The position numbers and the translations under genes are program-made. Under the pieces are notes generated by a model that saw only the letters and a program-made list of their open reading frames with translations, was not told the origin of the DNA and searched no databases. From Imbricaverruca yamaguchii (taxonomy: Eukaryota; Arthropoda; Thecostraca; Neoverrucidae): 64,000 nucleotides of DNA. Positions 26,341-39,352 of this stretch are shown one piece after another (the stretch's first letter is position 1; each line of letters starts with the position of its first letter). The DNA lies in assembly GCA_034440575.1 (NCBI GenBank), contig JAOTOL010001642.1, positions 3,398,501 through 3,462,500 on the forward strand, in the 5' to 3' direction.

Positions 26341-27060
26341 TGTTCCCCATGTCCAGGGCTACCATGTAAGTACCACTCGAACTAACCCAGCCACCTAGTG
26401 ACGTCATCGCCTGACTGGTGTGGCGACCTCCAAGGTATCTGAAGGATTGTCACGTCAATCGCGCTTGTAAGAACTTCCTGTGCAATAATCAGCAAGCTTT
26501 CGTAGATGGTTGAACCGCGCCGTGTAGTCACTGCCGACAGCCACCTGGTGGCTGGAATGTAGAGCTGAATGTTCTCTTTCCGCCACCTATGGGCACTGCC
26601 TCCATGCTACTTATGGAGGACTCGCCGCCAGAGGCGCTCCCGTCTCACTGGCAGAGGCGCTGAGGTCGCGTACCTGCACACCGTTGAGCTCACTTGCCAC
26701 TATTCGGCCCTCTGGCGGATATGAATGATGTCTGATGATGAAAAGTTGCGGTCTGATTGAACCCGACCATTGTCGCAACGTCGCAACCCAATCTAAACCA
26801 ACGTAACCTTACCTAGCCTAACCTAAAACGTAGCCTGCATTCGAAACGTAGCTTTGACACGAGCCTGGTAATGCGCTTCGTTATTTGAAGTTCACAAGCC
26901 AAGGAGGCATTCGGACTGCTTACAAGCATCGACAAACCGAGATATTGTGATACCGATATCCCGTCGCTCTGCTTTTGTGTTACGTGTTATGCAGGCCTGA
27001 AACCGACCTTGGCCAGTTGATATATATGCTTCTATATGTTTATATATGCGTACCATGCAT

Positions 27061-27071
27061 ATATACATATA

Positions 27072-27115
<44 letters not shown>
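27061..27115. repeat. (TA)n microsatellite
   Basis: AT dinucleotides, preceded by ATATATGTATATAT-type imperfect repeats from about 27020. Confidence 0.95.
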
Positions 27116-27118
<3 letters not shown>

Positions 27119-29419
27119 AGATTACCAGCAGGCATGTGATTGCCAGTATGTAAGTGTGTAATTATCATTATAGGAAAGACTTTCCATGAATTTCTTTGAC
27201 ATTTTTATCTCCCCTCCCAGGAATGGATCCGTGAGGACCGGTTGAACAGTCAGCATTCGGCAAGCCTACTTAAGACAATATTTATCCCATGAAATGTTCA
27301 TAGTTCGTGAAAATATAATTTTAGTGTAAACTTTCGGATAAATCGGCCTTTTGGTTGGTGTGGCGGGAACATTCCCTGTGTAGCAACCTTATATCTGCCA
27401 GTGCCCATCCCTCCACTTCGCAGCATTGTCACAGGTGCAGCATCGTCAGACCATTCATGCAGACGGGACTTAAAATCTGTTGACGTGGAAAGGTAGGGTC
27501 AGATCTACGAGAGGGTGAGCAGCACCCCTCCCCTCCCCCTCCCCCAACCAACCAACCAACAGACCAATTGTGGCAAAAAATGTTTTACGAAAATGGCATG
27601 CTGTCAAAATCTAATAACATTTATTAGGTAGATATGGCCTTAAGCAGACCAGACAAGCTTCAGCTGCTCAAATGTGATTTCGAAATTTGATTTTTTTTAA
27701 ATTCCCTAGGCCAGGCTTCTGGATCCCCATGTCGGAAGGCACTGAGCCAGCCAGAGGAAAAGCTTGTCAAATGCAACTAGAGAAAGCCCCATTCCGGGAA
27801 CACTTCATAATTTCGCCAGCGAATATTGAGCGGCGTCCAGCACGTATGAACGATGGGCCCCGCCGGGAAAAGGCCGCACGCGGCATGAACGACCGGAAGC
27901 TCATTATGCATACAGAGCCCGTGACCGGAACGGCGCAAAAACTCCCAATTGTTGCGTCAACATTGATCACCGGACTGACCCCTCCCGGCTTTGTAACGGT
28001 ACACGACGAGCTCCCCTGACAACCTTTGTCTCTTCACGTCCACCTGTTTCAAATGATTCGCCGGAATATTTTCCGCAGCCCCCAACAGAGTTCCCGGGCC
28101 GTCTCAACGAGCAACCTGACCTGAACGATAGACACGCTGTTGTTGGCCGGTCCCAATCTCGAGACCCTGCACCGACCGACTTTTTTCCGGCGTGCATTGC
28201 TGCCGGCGTGCCGGCGTCAACATAAGTTCCCGCCAACTGCGGCCAGGTGAGCGCCGCCGCGTGCTGCCACCTCGCGCAAGGCATGAGAGTGACTCAGGTG
28301 TGCGGGAGCGGGCGGCGCGCGTGTGTGCCGGACAGTGGCTGTGTCGGCGTCGGGCGGTGGCGACAGCGGGCCGGCGATAGTGGTGGCTGTGGCCGCGGTG
28401 CCGTCGGAACATGTGATGAGTGCACGGACGCGAGTGTTCCCCAGCATGCAGCGACGCCGGTGTTTAGGTGAGTGGCCGTCGCGTGGCAGGTGTGTGGCGA
28501 CGTGTAACGAGCGGCCGCTTTGCCTCGGCCGGGCCCGAGACGCCCGGCCGGCGCGCGTGAGAGAACTGAGCCGGCGTGCGACCCGGCCACGCCGCCCGAC
28601 GTCGCCCCGGACCTGTAGCTAGTCGTGTGGATTCCGTTCCTGGGCCTCCTGCGGAACAGCCGGCCGGCTGGGTGGCTTCAGTGCTTGGCTTCGGTGCTTG
28701 ACTTCGGTGGCTGGCTGTGGTGAATTTCTTCACCCATGACTCCGGAGAGAGGTTGCAATGGCATTCGAATGCTATGAATGAGTTCCGCGTACCAAATATG
28801 TCGTATATCCCAGTGGGAAACCGCGATCCTCAAGCGATGCTCTCTTGTGACCGATGACGAGTATTTTTAGATTTTGTTTGGAAGCGATATATGGGAAAGC
28901 ATCCGTTAATACAAAGCCCACAATTCGAATGCTTTCTAGATGTTCCTTACTTGAGCGAGTGTTACCCCATCAGTGTCACTCCTTTGGCTCCCAGGTTTGT
29001 CATTTTGTTCTGGGGACGATCCATAAATGTTCATGAGGGATGGTGGGTCACTTGTTTGGAGGGGCACCACCGAGGAAATCACTGGAATCTGCCTTCGGCT
29101 GAAGTCTGGCCGGAAGGGAGAGGGGGACTCGAGCGTACCGAAGGGGAGCATTTTTGCTGAGGGGCGCCTTTGGCGGACAAATATCCGTTGAGCGGGGGTG
29201 GGAGAGGGTGCATACCAATCTCTCCGGCTGGGTGCTACCTCCCCACAGTGCCCCCTGCATCTGCCCCTGGCTTCGTGTTCCCCAATCGAGGTTAGCTCTC
29301 ATGACCTCTTGACATCGGCATCGAGTCGCGAGAAAGTACCAGCCGTCGCAAGCATGACAGGTCTAGCTCGGTCCCACAGAATCGATCTGGTCCCAACCCT
29401 GAGGATAGACCCCCCATCT

Positions 29420-29730
29420 CTTGGGATCGGTCCATTCTCGCCCCTGGAATCAGTCCGTTTCCTTCCCGACGATCGGTCCATTTCCACCGCAGGGATCGGT
29501 CTGTTGCCACCCGAGGTCGATCTGTTCTCACCCGAGGGATCGGTCTGTTCCCATTACAGAGACCGGTCCGTTTCCACTCCGAGAGTAGGTCTATTCTCGG
29601 TTCAGGAACCGGTGTGCTCTCACTGCAGAGACACGTCTGTGCTTGTCAGATACTCAACTCAGGGGCTGGCGTATTCCTGATCCAAAGGATCGGTCGTCCC
29701 GCCGCTGGAATCGGTGTGCTACTCAGAGTT
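29420..29730. repeat. Degenerate 25-bp minisatellite
   Basis: Variants of GGGATCGGTCTGTTGCCACC plus CGAGG recur about every 25 bp, with strong divergence between units. Confidence 0.8.
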
Positions 29731-31344
29731 TAATGAAATCGATTCACTCGGGCCGCCAGGGTCTGTATAATGCAGGTCATGTGACGGCTGTCACATCAAC
29801 ATCAGAGCGGGACTGAACTGTACGGCTGAGGGGCATCAGCTGCACGGTTCAGTTCCGTCCTGATGTGGTCATGTTAGCAGCTGACACTGTTCACGTGGTG
29901 GGGCGGTCAGATTTGCCAGCGTGCCCGCCTGAGGTGCTCGGCTGTGCCTCGCCTCTGTAGCGGTCGCTATACAGAGCTGGCGTCTCCTGACCCCGGCATG
30001 GGTTCCGCTGAGTGGTGACGGGTTCAATTTCCGGCATACGCCGTCCGGCGGGCCTGGTGCGGCCGATCACCTGGGCCGCGGCTTGGTACGCCATCAGATG
30101 CTGGTCAGTTGTCGGGCGCAGCATCGACTCGTGCAGCGTGGTTCGCTGAACCACTTGGGAAGTTACTGGCGTCTGCGATTTGGAGCACCGTGATGACAGA
30201 GCAGTGCATTTGAACAGTGTGCGGAATGGGTCGATGTCCGTTAGGCGCGACGCTAGCTTCAGCTGGCGTGATTTAGCCTGACCTGACCTTACCTGACCTG
30301 ACCATGGCCATGGTGTGGCGCTCGACCACGGTGCCAGTTGGACTCAGCACGGACTAAGCAGGTTAACCTGAACTGTCCGACAGGACCTGATCCGCGGCCT
30401 GTGATTGGGCCCCGCACGGGGATAACCTCACCTACGCGGCCCACGGCTTAAGAGTTGAATCCAGTACGGGGCTAACTAACCCGACCCGACCTGACCCGGT
30501 GCGCGACCTGCGAGCCAGACACAACTCCTGCCCCGCCGTCCGTGCCGCGGCGGCCGGCCGGCCGGCGTCGCAGTCTCCCGCCGTGGATGACGCCACGGCG
30601 GCGTGACTCAGCGGCCGTGGCGCGCCAGGCGACAGCCGGAAGCGGCCGCGTGACGCGTGAGCCGGCGCCGGCGCCCGGTGTGTCGCGCGTCCTGGGCTGC
30701 GGCGGACCGCGCGCCGCGCCGACACCGCCGACCGGCCGCGGCTGGGTCGCACCGACTCGTATCGGTCGGGGGCCGCCCGTGACTCACAGGCGTCGTGACT
30801 CTGGCTCACGACTCGCGGCCCGGCTCGCGCCACTGCAGCGGGAGAAGGGATAATGGTGGGAGAGAGGCTGCAGGGTGGTCGGTTTGGCTGTGAAGAACGC
30901 CCGGACTTTGTTCGGCTAGGGCAGAGTTGGGGACGTCGGTATGCTGGGTTGAGAAAATGGTTGCTGTGTCTGCTGCAGCTGCTCAGGGCTCGCGATACTC
31001 ATCAATCGTGTAGAGTGCTTGCAGCGGCGCTGCCAGGGGTTTCTTAAGAGTAGCCAGACCAATAATGCCTCGATGAATGAGACCGCTTTCGGCGCGCGAA
31101 GTGCTCCGACAGTTTGTGGTTTTGCGTGGTGAAAATTTCCAAATTTCTTCACTTGATCTAGTGTTTTTGGTTGCTAAGGGGAAGCCGAGCTCCCGTTCCC
31201 CTTGACTGCGCCTCTGATCGTTTGCAGATGGTCAAAGCAAAAAGCAAAAATGACATTTTAAGATGTCGACACGAAAAAGTGACGTAAAAAACAATCGTCC
31301 CCAAGTGTGGGTCTCCACTCAAATTCAAGAATTGCAGGGCAATG

Positions 31345-31690
31345 TTTGCGGCAGGTGACGTGTGGTGGGTGCCGTGCGGCATGTGACTTGTGGCATGTTC
31401 CGTGCGGCAAGTGACGTGGGGCATGTGACTTGTGGCATGTCCCGTGTGGCAGGTGACGTGTGGCATGTCCCGTGCGACAGGTGACGTGCGGCATGTCCCG
31501 TGCGACAGGTGACTTGCGGCATGTCCCGTGCGACAGGTGACGTGCGGCATGTCCCGTGCGACAGGTGACGTGCGGCATGTCCCGTGCGACAGGTAACGTG
31601 CGGCATGTCCCGTGCGACAGGTAACGTGCGGCATGTCCCGTGTGGCAAGTAGTGTGCGGCATGTCCCGTGCGACAGGTGACATGCAGCAG
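31345..31690. repeat. 28-bp minisatellite, about 12 copies
   Basis: The unit is GTGCGGCATGTCCCGTGCGA plus CAGGTGAC. Minus-strand frames reading RDMPHVTCRTGHA in several registers are a by-product. Confidence 0.95.
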
Positions 31691-31924
31691 TTGGTCCGCG
31701 ATAGGTCCGGCCCCCAAGTCCGCGGCTGTGATTAGTGTTGTACCTGCGCCGGTCCCCCATGGTCGAAATCGATCCGACCCTTGTCACAGGTCCGCAGTCC
31801 ACCCCACGTGATCGATTACGGTTTCAGTTTCAGAGCGGTTGCTGCCACGCTGGGTTTCACCTCACCCCGCCCTCGTGCCACCTCCACTCACGCAGACACA
31901 CCGCATACCGAACGCACGCATGGT

Positions 31925-32210
31925 GCCAGGTTGGGACGCACGTACGCCTCCAGAATGCACGTATGTCGCCAGATTGGTGTCGTCAGAACGTACTATGTCG
32001 CCAGATTGGAACCCACGTACGTCGCCAGAACGTACGTATGTTGTCAGAAAGCACGTATGTCTCCAGAAAGCACGAATGTCGCCAGATTGGTGTCGCCAGA
32101 ACGCGCATATGTCGTGAGATTGGAATGTACGTATGTCGCCAGAACGCACGTATGTTGTCAGAAAGCACGTATATAGCCAGAAAGCACATATGTCGCCAGG
32201 TTGGAACAGG
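31925..32210. repeat. About 19-bp minisatellite
   Basis: Recurring CACGTATGTCGCCAGAA(C/A)G and CGCCAGATTGG variants. It starts about 235 bp after the 28-bp array. Confidence 0.85.
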
Positions 32211-32997
32211 TTATTACCGGCGGGTGGGAACTGTTCCGAAGTCTCTGTAACGCGCCGCAAGCCGCTGGCCCCCGCTTCCTTGCAGGTGTTGAGGAAAGGT
32301 AGCACTGCACTGGCATCGGTCGTGCGGGGGCAGATAAATGCCCGGCACTCGGCGGGTGCTGCCAGATTTCACTCAGCGATAACCCGCAGACTGACTTATC
32401 ATGCATGATATTTATTGTGTGCAAGGTGGTGTCATTATACGTCTTATGCTCAATTATGATCGCGGAGGTAATTTACATCATATTTTAAGGTCTTGTTCGT
32501 GAAATAAACACGAATTGATAATGAACCGCTTTTGAAAACTTACTTCCCGCATTGGCATGCATTTGCCGCAAACAATACCATGGTTGTAAAACTTCTTAAA
32601 CTGCATAAGAGATATCGACAAGCATGCTTCGCACATCAGAGGTGATCTTACAGTGCTATAGGGCGGAAAATAAAATGCATGTCCCTGACTCCAATCTCAT
32701 TCTCATTCTCATTCTCATTTCTCATTTGTAGCTGTTCGCCTTGCGAACAAGTCTGCTTGAGGCGCATACGAAGTCCGTGCTCACGGAGATATGCTTGCGT
32801 GGTCGGGAAAAACTGCCTCCCAGCCACACAATGGTGTCAACCTTCACCCCAACACTACCGGTTCCCTGGCCGGATGTCGGGCAGGTGCGCCAAGCGGGGG
32901 CTGAGGTCGTGACCCCGGGGGTGCCGCGAGGGCCACAGACGTCGTGTTCGACCGATTCCAACGCGAGCACACCTGGAACGGCGGCGGCCGGTGTCGT

Positions 32998-32998
<1 letters not shown>

Positions 32999-33073
<75 letters not shown>

Positions 33074-33235
33074 GGAGACGGAGACGGAGACGGAGACGGA
33101 GACGGAGACGGAGACGGAGACGGAGACGGAGACGGAGACGGAGACGGAGACGGAGACGGAGACGGAGACGGAGACGGAGACGGAGACGGAGACGGAGACG
33201 GAGACGGAGACGGAGACGGAGACGGAGATAGAGAC
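32999..33235. repeat. (GA)n microsatellite passing into (GGAGAC)n
   Basis: A GA run of about 70 bp changes at about 33072 into about 26 clean GGAGAC hexamers, then into GGCACA repeats to about 33262. Confidence 0.98.
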
Positions 33236-33364
33236 AAAGGCACAGGCACAGGCACAGGCACAGGGCAGAGAGACAGGTAAAAGGGAAGAAAGTAAGATAG
33301 AGGTGTGTCTCAGTGGAGCCGAAGAGGGAAGTTCAATACACGGCGAGGATGAGGAAGGCCCCAT

Positions 33365-33500
33365 GATTAAGGCGTAGCCCCAAACGTGATAAAGGCGCGG
33401 CTCTCGTGACGACGGAGCATGGTGCGATTATCTGCTTGATGGGCGCTGCATAATCAGTAGCAGTTGAAGCTCCCCTGAGCCCAAATAATCAATCAGTCAA
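33365..33500 (+). mobile_element. Longer copy of the fourth SINE type (body and tail)
   Basis: The 3' part GCGCTGCATAATCAGTAGCA, then GAAGCTCCCCTGAGCCCAAA and TAATCAATCAGTCAA, matches the 56-bp insertion at 20103 and the reverse copy near 39958-40020. The 5' end is not clear and I see no certain tRNA head. Confidence 0.5.
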
Positions 33501-33524
33501 ATCAATGATCATCCGCTTGTACCA

Positions 33525-34015
33525 GCATGCTGCAGTGAGGCTCTTGCACATACTTGCATATTGCAGCGGGTCACCTGCATACCGGCATACTGCAGCAAAT
33601 CGCCTGTGTATGCCGGCTTGCCGCAACGGGGAAACTACCGTCATGCTGCAGCATGCCACCTATATCTTACAGCATGCTGCAACTGGCCATTTGAATATCC
33701 CTCGGCATGCTGTAGCTGGCCGCCTGTATGTCCCACGACATGCTGCAACGGGCCGCCTGTATGTCCCACGACATGCTGCAACGGGCCGCCTGTATGTCCC
33801 CCGACATGTTGCAGCGAGCCGCCTGTATGTCCCACTACATGCTGCAGTGGATCGCCTGCATGTCCCCCGACATTCTGCAACGGGCCGCCTGTATGTCCCC
33901 CGACATGTTGCAGCGGGCCGCCTGTATGTCCCCCGACATTTTGCAGCGGGCCGCCTGTATATCCACCGACATGCTGCATCGGGCCACCTGTATGCTGTCT
34001 CGGCATACTGTAACC
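33525..34015. repeat. 33-bp minisatellite, about 15 copies
   Basis: The unit is CGGGCCGCCTGTATGTCCCC plus CGACATGCTGCAA. At 33 bp it keeps frame, so long 11-residue peptide repeats appear on both strands (for example HTGGPLQHVGG on the minus strand). The first five units are more diverged. Confidence 0.93.
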
Positions 34016-34339
34016 AGGGGTGAACACAGAGAGACCGGGGACACGTGACCCGCGTGAAAAAATGGCGTCGGGTACGCCCCCTGCCACTCGCCGGATTTCC
34101 CTGCCGAAGTCGGGCGCGCCCCCCGCCGGATTTCCCCTCCGAGGAAATGCTCCACTCCCCATGGGAATGTCTGGGTCCACCGCTAGTTGTACCTGGCCCT
34201 GCTGGGACATGCTCTCCGCTGTGCCAGCATGTTTCTCTTCATGGTTTTCGTCTGTGAGGAGCATGTGGATAGATATGGTTTTATCTCACAGAACTTTACA
34301 GCACCTTTGGGCGCAATGTCCGCGGCTTAAAGCCGCTGC

Positions 34340-35200
34340 TGATTTCATTGTGGCTCTTCAAGACTGGATCGTACGCTCTTGCGAAGAACGCTCCCATATC
34401 TACACGGATAATGCGCTGATCCTAGTCGGTGTCGTGGAAGTTCCGAACTTGTCCAGCCCATGCGTTTTTCAATGTCCCACACCTCCAAATCCAGGGGTTG
34501 CGTTGCGTTTATTATGAGTAGAACTATCCTCTCCTTGGACGGCCCCATGTGTTTTTAAAAAATGTACGAACCACTTATCGACCAGGTCCGTGATCACCCA
34601 TCCGTTGTCACTGACGGTTTCTGTGCTTGGAGCGTATTTCAATAGTCGGGGACTGAGTCGTTTGTGGCCTCGAAAAATCAACATTGGGGGCACAGTCACT
34701 CCTGATTTGCTGACGCACACAATTATAGCAGTTGCTTCTTCTTCAGTGGAGAACGCTCGCTCGATCCGTTTTGTTCCTTTTCGCTTAAATATCCTTTGGT
34801 TGGTTGGTTATTGGTTTTACGACACATCGACCGTTGAGTCATGCAATGTCGCCAATCTCTCACGCCGATTGGTCGCGAGCGAAGAGTAGCGACAGGTGAG
34901 ACTCGAACCCACAACCTTTCGATTGTGAGACGAGCAACTCGCCCCTAGACAATTTGTCCCCCAGTATTCTTTAACCACTGACGACTAGCGGTATATTAGT
35001 TTCATCAGCTTTGCACACACGATGTGGTGGGGACGATCCGTGTATTCGCCACGCTGTGGAAGAAATTCAGCTTGGTTCGGTTGACAGCTTGCATGTGAGC
35101 CACGGTGACATTCTCCGGCTTCCTGGCGGTCAGGTCTGGACGTCTGCGGAGAAATAACCCTCCATCCGGCCATGATCGGCCGTGGATGTGCGTCGATTAA
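34340..35200 (-). pseudogene. Decayed pogo/jerky-type DDE transposase, split by a SINE
   Basis: On the minus strand: RPDLTARKPENVTVAHMQAV and a decayed NADET-like box (KADETNIPLVVSG, near 34985), then after the SINE at 34798-34964, IFKRKGTKRIERAFSTEEEA and CVSKSGVTVPPMLIFRGHKR followed by DNGWVITDLVDKWFVHFLKT. This is the order of a Tigger/jerky-like DDE domain. Frames are broken and the last catalytic region is unclear. The N-terminal DNA-binding part was not recognised; 35200-35930 may hold more of it. Confidence 0.7.
34798..34964 (-). mobile_element. tRNA-derived SINE, family 2, second copy
   Basis: A minus-strand copy of the element at 18341, with tail GGTTGGTTATTGGTTTTACG at the left and the tRNA-like head at the right. 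Short near-identical flanks TATCCTTT / TATTCTTT (34790-34797, 34965-34972) look like a target-site duplication with one difference. It interrupts a decayed transposase. Confidence 0.9.
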
Positions 35201-37620
35201 ATGGATGCGTTATTGTCTGCTCTTCCGCGAAACAAAATACCGCTTGGGCCAGTTTCTCCGTAGTGCTAATGACGCAGAACAAATATGACGCACACAATCA
35301 TCTGAGCTAGCACTTCCTCGAATTTCCCGGGCTGACTGCTTTGCCCTAAGCACGATAGGCCCGCTGCATCGGCTGGGTACCGGGTAGTGGCTCATGAGTC
35401 AATCGTGTATGGATCCTCTTGGTATGCCGAACCGTTTGTTGGCCTGGTTGTCAGTCATGCCTCTTTTGACTAACTTCAGTGCGTTTGCTACACATTATTG
35501 GCTCCAACGTATTATAGCCGTCTTCGGTAGGCAATTTCGAGGCGTGATTTATTGACATTAAAAGGGTCGAGCAACTTAAAAAGAAACTGAAAAGCGAATT
35601 TGAAAAGTCAGCGATAGCTGCAGTCGGTTTTCAAAATATTTGTTCATCCAAAGATACATCAAGAAATGTTCCGATAAGTTGGGCCAAAATGCCCCGCGGT
35701 ATGGATAGCGCAAAATGTGCACCGGCAACATTTATGTTTAGCCTTTTGCACACTTACACTGTGGGGTACTTCCTTCCTTTAGCACTTCCTTCCAGCATGA
35801 TAAAGTCGCCATGCATGACGGTGTTACCCAACCTGTGGCTTGCCACCTCATGCAGCAGCGTGTCCCAACGCATCCATTGTTTGCCCCGAAAACGATCAGC
35901 GTTTGAAGCAAGCTCCCCACCTCGCTAACTATTCATTAAACGATTTCATCTAGGGCAGCGGATGCCGCCAAGGAGCATCAAAAAGAGCCTTGTGTTTTGC
36001 ATCGACATGCTCTTCAATGGACGATCACAAATGACTTCCCACTTTCCCGAAAATATCGCTGCGACCGCTGTTGGCAACTATCACCCGTCCTGGAGGTGAG
36101 AACGTTCTGGAGGCGAGAACATCGGTAGCTTGAGAGCTGATATTCGCACACTTGTGGTCCGTCCGCCAGAGGGTATGACGGTATTTCTCGCATGGCGGTG
36201 CTAGCCCGCTTTCCGAAGCAATCTCACTGAAGTTTCTTTTTCTTGAAGTGGCGTCACCGTAATGAAGTTGGACACTTATACGTTCATTTGGCTGGGAGAA
36301 GTGCAGTTTCGGAGCTGGATATTGTATTTTAAATATCCGTCGTGTCTTAAGCTTGCAATTAAGGTCTCCAAATCCTTATCCACTTATCCAGGCTAAATTG
36401 ATGCAGGAATTCAGTTCACCGTATAGCATTAATGTTATCTGCCTCTCAATTTATTTGTATACTGGTATTGCTGTCTAACTACTCACTATGTCTCATTTTC
36501 TCCATTACCAAGGGTAAATGTGTATTTACCTACTTGCACTAGCCGCCGAAAACAAAGAAAAAAGAACGCAAAAGGCACCACCGGCGCCCGACGATGGGCG
36601 CAAGTGTAGCTTCATTGGTTATCGGTGCGCCGGGATTACTTCATTCACACGCTGCATGTACAAGCGTGTTCGCAAGCGTGATTACAAGCGCCTTCACAAG
36701 TGCATTCACAAGCGTGCATGATGTATCGGTGAACCAGTTATCGTCCGCGCTCAGTCGGGTGGTGAATCCTGAGAGAGACAAAATGTAGTGTTACTATTGC
36801 ACTAGTTAAAATTGTGTTCAAATGCTTACTGGACAGTTAAAAGGCAATTTCTGAACTTGGCAAGGGCCACGGAGCGTGACGAGTCGATACTAACGATGTC
36901 GAAGCAAACCACTTCTGATGTCTGAGCTCGAACGACTCGGGGGGAAAGCTGTTACCGAGGTGCAGTCGGACTTCCTTGCGGTTATCCGACATTTTAATTA
37001 CGCTCATTATTTCAACTGCCGATACAATTTTTTTTTCATCGCGTCTGACCGTAAAGCCTCAAGTACGTTAGGTTGTCGCCAATACAGGCCATTACGTGCA
37101 CATAGAGGTACACAGTCGTCTTGACATTCATGGAACGCTACATTTGTACGTCAGCATACGAAAATGCATTTGCAGGTAAACAATTATCTCGTGGCATGTT
37201 TTGTGCATGCAAACAAATGATCACTCATGTCTACACGTCAACGAATTGTGCCAAGTGTAGTCATCGTGAAATCATGGCTGGCGAAACGGATTTTTCCGCA
37301 TGAAGTTACTTTGCTCAGAAGAAGCTTGGTTCAGCAGCAAACACCGACATCGTATCGCCCCATTTTCGGGCTGCCGCGATGCTATTCATGTCAGATTTAT
37401 CCTCAAGATGCGTGTACGCGGCCACTCGCCTCAATGATATATCCCTGGCCCACGCCAGTCCTGTGAACACCACGTCCGGCAAGGCTTGCGGTCACGTGTT
37501 GTGACGTCACTGGCTGCAGTGTTCCTGTACCAACACGCCAGCTGGACTCGCACTTGATGTTGAGGCCCGGCCGCGGCTCACCGGAGCGCCGACCGCTGCG
37601 TTCGAAAAAAAGGCAAACCG
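35200..37620. other. Intergenic, AT-richer; no gene seen
   Basis: No convincing coding segment. 36660-36720 has a short 12-bp rhythm (ACAAGCGTGTTC-like). Parts of 35200-35930 may be more of the transposase remnant. Confidence 0.5.
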
Positions 37621-37626
37621 GTCGGA

Positions 37627-38085
37627 ACGCCGAGTAGCGGACTCAGTTGCCGGTGGGAATGCTGCGTGGTTATGACTCAGTTGCCGGTGGGAATGCTGCG
37701 TGGTTATGACTCAGTTTCCGGTGGGAATGCCCTTTATGATAGTTGGGGAATGCTGCTGTTATGTGTTGGAATGCTCGTGGTTATGACTCAGTTGCCGGTG
37801 GGAATGCTGCGTGGTTATGACTCAGTTGCCGGTGGGAATGCTGCGTGGTTATGACTCAGTTGCCGGTGGGAATGCTGCGTGGTTATGACTCAGTTGCCGG
37901 TGGGAATGCTGCGTGGTTATGACTCAGTTGCCGGTGGGAATGTTGCGTGGTTATGACTGTTTCTGGTGGGAATGTTGCGTGGTTATGACTCAGTTGCCGG
38001 TGGGAATGCTGCATGGTTGCTGATTCAGTTGCCCGTGAGAATGTTGCGTGGTCGCTGACTCAGTTACCGGTGGGAATGCTGCGTG
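37627..38085. repeat. 34-bp minisatellite, about 13 copies
   Basis: The unit is GACTCAGTTGCCGGTGGGAA plus TGCTGCGTGGTTAT. One interrupted unit near 37735-37780 and diverged copies lie at the right end. Confidence 0.95.
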
Positions 38086-38274
38086 ATCCATAAAAAACCG
38101 TCACCGATGGGTTTATTTTCACCACGAAAATCGTGACGCCGAAAAGTGTGTGGAGGCGTGGGGTGAGCTGTCATCGATACCGGAATTGTTTCGGTTGTGT
38201 TCATGATCATGACCGTAACCGAAACAATTCATGGGTTTCGGTCTTGTCTTCATGTGTGAGGCCTGTTCTCCGTG

Positions 38275-38420
38275 GGTGGTGAGGTGTTGCCGTACCAGTG
38301 AGATACGACTGTGTTGGTGAGGTGCTGTCATGCCGATGAGATATGACGGTGTGTGTAAGGTGCCGTCATGCCGATGAGATATGACGGTGTGGGTGAGGCG
38401 TTGCCATGCCGGTGAGGCGT
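38275..38420. repeat. About 45-bp degenerate repeat
   Basis: GTGAGGTGCTGTCATGCCGA and TGAGATATGACGGTGTG recur three to four times with small changes. Confidence 0.8.
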
Positions 38421-39170
38421 ATGCGCGGCGGTGGCGGCGGCTGACCCGTGACCTTGGCGACGCTGTGCCGTTGGGCAGCGATGACGCCGTCTTTGTGTTG
38501 GGAGTCTGCAGCGATGCGGCCGCTCTGCCGCTCGCCGCTGTGCCGACCGTCCTGCCATCTGGCGCCGGCCCGCCGGCCACAGGTGCAGGATGCAGCAGCA
38601 GCACCACCGGCCGGCAGACGTGCAGGGTGTCGGGGCGCCGCCGACTATGGTGTTCTGCACCATTGACCGCCGAGGCGGATCCCCGCGGCTGGCGCGCCTC
38701 TCCGCGCCGGCGGCAGAAGCCGGACGGGCCCGCTCTGTGATGCGCGGTCAAAATATGCCGCGCTTTTAATGTGCAGTCGAGACGAGTGGATAACCGCCGG
38801 ACGAGAAATACCTATTAGAATTGCTTGTTTACGAGCGGGCCGTAACATCAAAGGAGGACCTGTTTCTGGGATATTATTTGACCAAGCCACAGCTACGACT
38901 GCGGTGTTGTATTGAACAAATAAATAATCTGATTTCAGATTCCAAAGTTGGGAACTCAGTCCCAAACATGAGACTGAGGGGACGTGTCTCGGATCCAAAT
39001 CGTTCCACCAAGGAAATGCAAACTCCAAAATGTCTGGTGTATTGTGAATTTGAAACAGTTAGGTATCCATGTGCATAATACCAAGTACGGATGCAGCGTA
39101 TGAAAACGTTTGGACAAGACGGCGACCTGGTCGCAGGTCCTCGGGCCCGTGATGCATCGACGATATCTAG

Positions 39171-39352
39171 GGGCGGGAATGGTCGAGTGGTTAAGGTGTC
39201 GGGCTATGGGTACCAAAAGTCCCAGGTTCGACTCTAGCGCCACTCAGGACATTTCCCAATCCCGCGGCCCACCGGCGAAACAGTGTGGGCGGCGCCATTA
39301 GCCGTGAATGTGCATAAAGTGTGTCGTGAACCAACCAATAAACAAAAATAAA
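39171..39352 (+). mobile_element. tRNA-derived SINE, family 1, second full copy
   Basis: Also 182 bp and nearly identical to the copy at 3534. It is flanked by 11-bp duplications ACGATATCTAG (39160-39170 and 39353-39363). The head reads ATGGTCGAGTGGTTAAGG and the B box GGTTCGACTC. The close match of two copies suggests fairly recent activity. Confidence 0.93.

Larger units (their letters stand above)
26340..31340. other. Intergenic stretch with CpG-rich blocks; no gene seen
   Basis: Apart from a TA run and the 25-bp repeat, the main features are two GC/CpG-rich blocks (about 28190-28640 and 30530-30840) that could be CpG-island-like promoters or unrecognised exons. I found no open frame there with convincing composition or splice sites. 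29040-29200 and 59930-60130 share GGGGCGCCTT(T/C)GGCGGA and nearby purine-rich words, perhaps one dispersed repeat. Confidence 0.5.

Noticed and set aside
32722..33364. Long Ser-Pro, Arg and Gly-Asp frames on both strands
   Set aside because: They are translations of the GA and GGAGAC microsatellites.
33505..34264. 172- to 207-codon frames with 11-residue repeats
   Set aside because: They are the 33-bp minisatellite, whose unit length keeps any frame open.
38119..38751. 210-codon minus frame as a gene
   Set aside because: It overlaps open frames in other registers in a CpG-rich block, and there is no recognisable domain or splice support.
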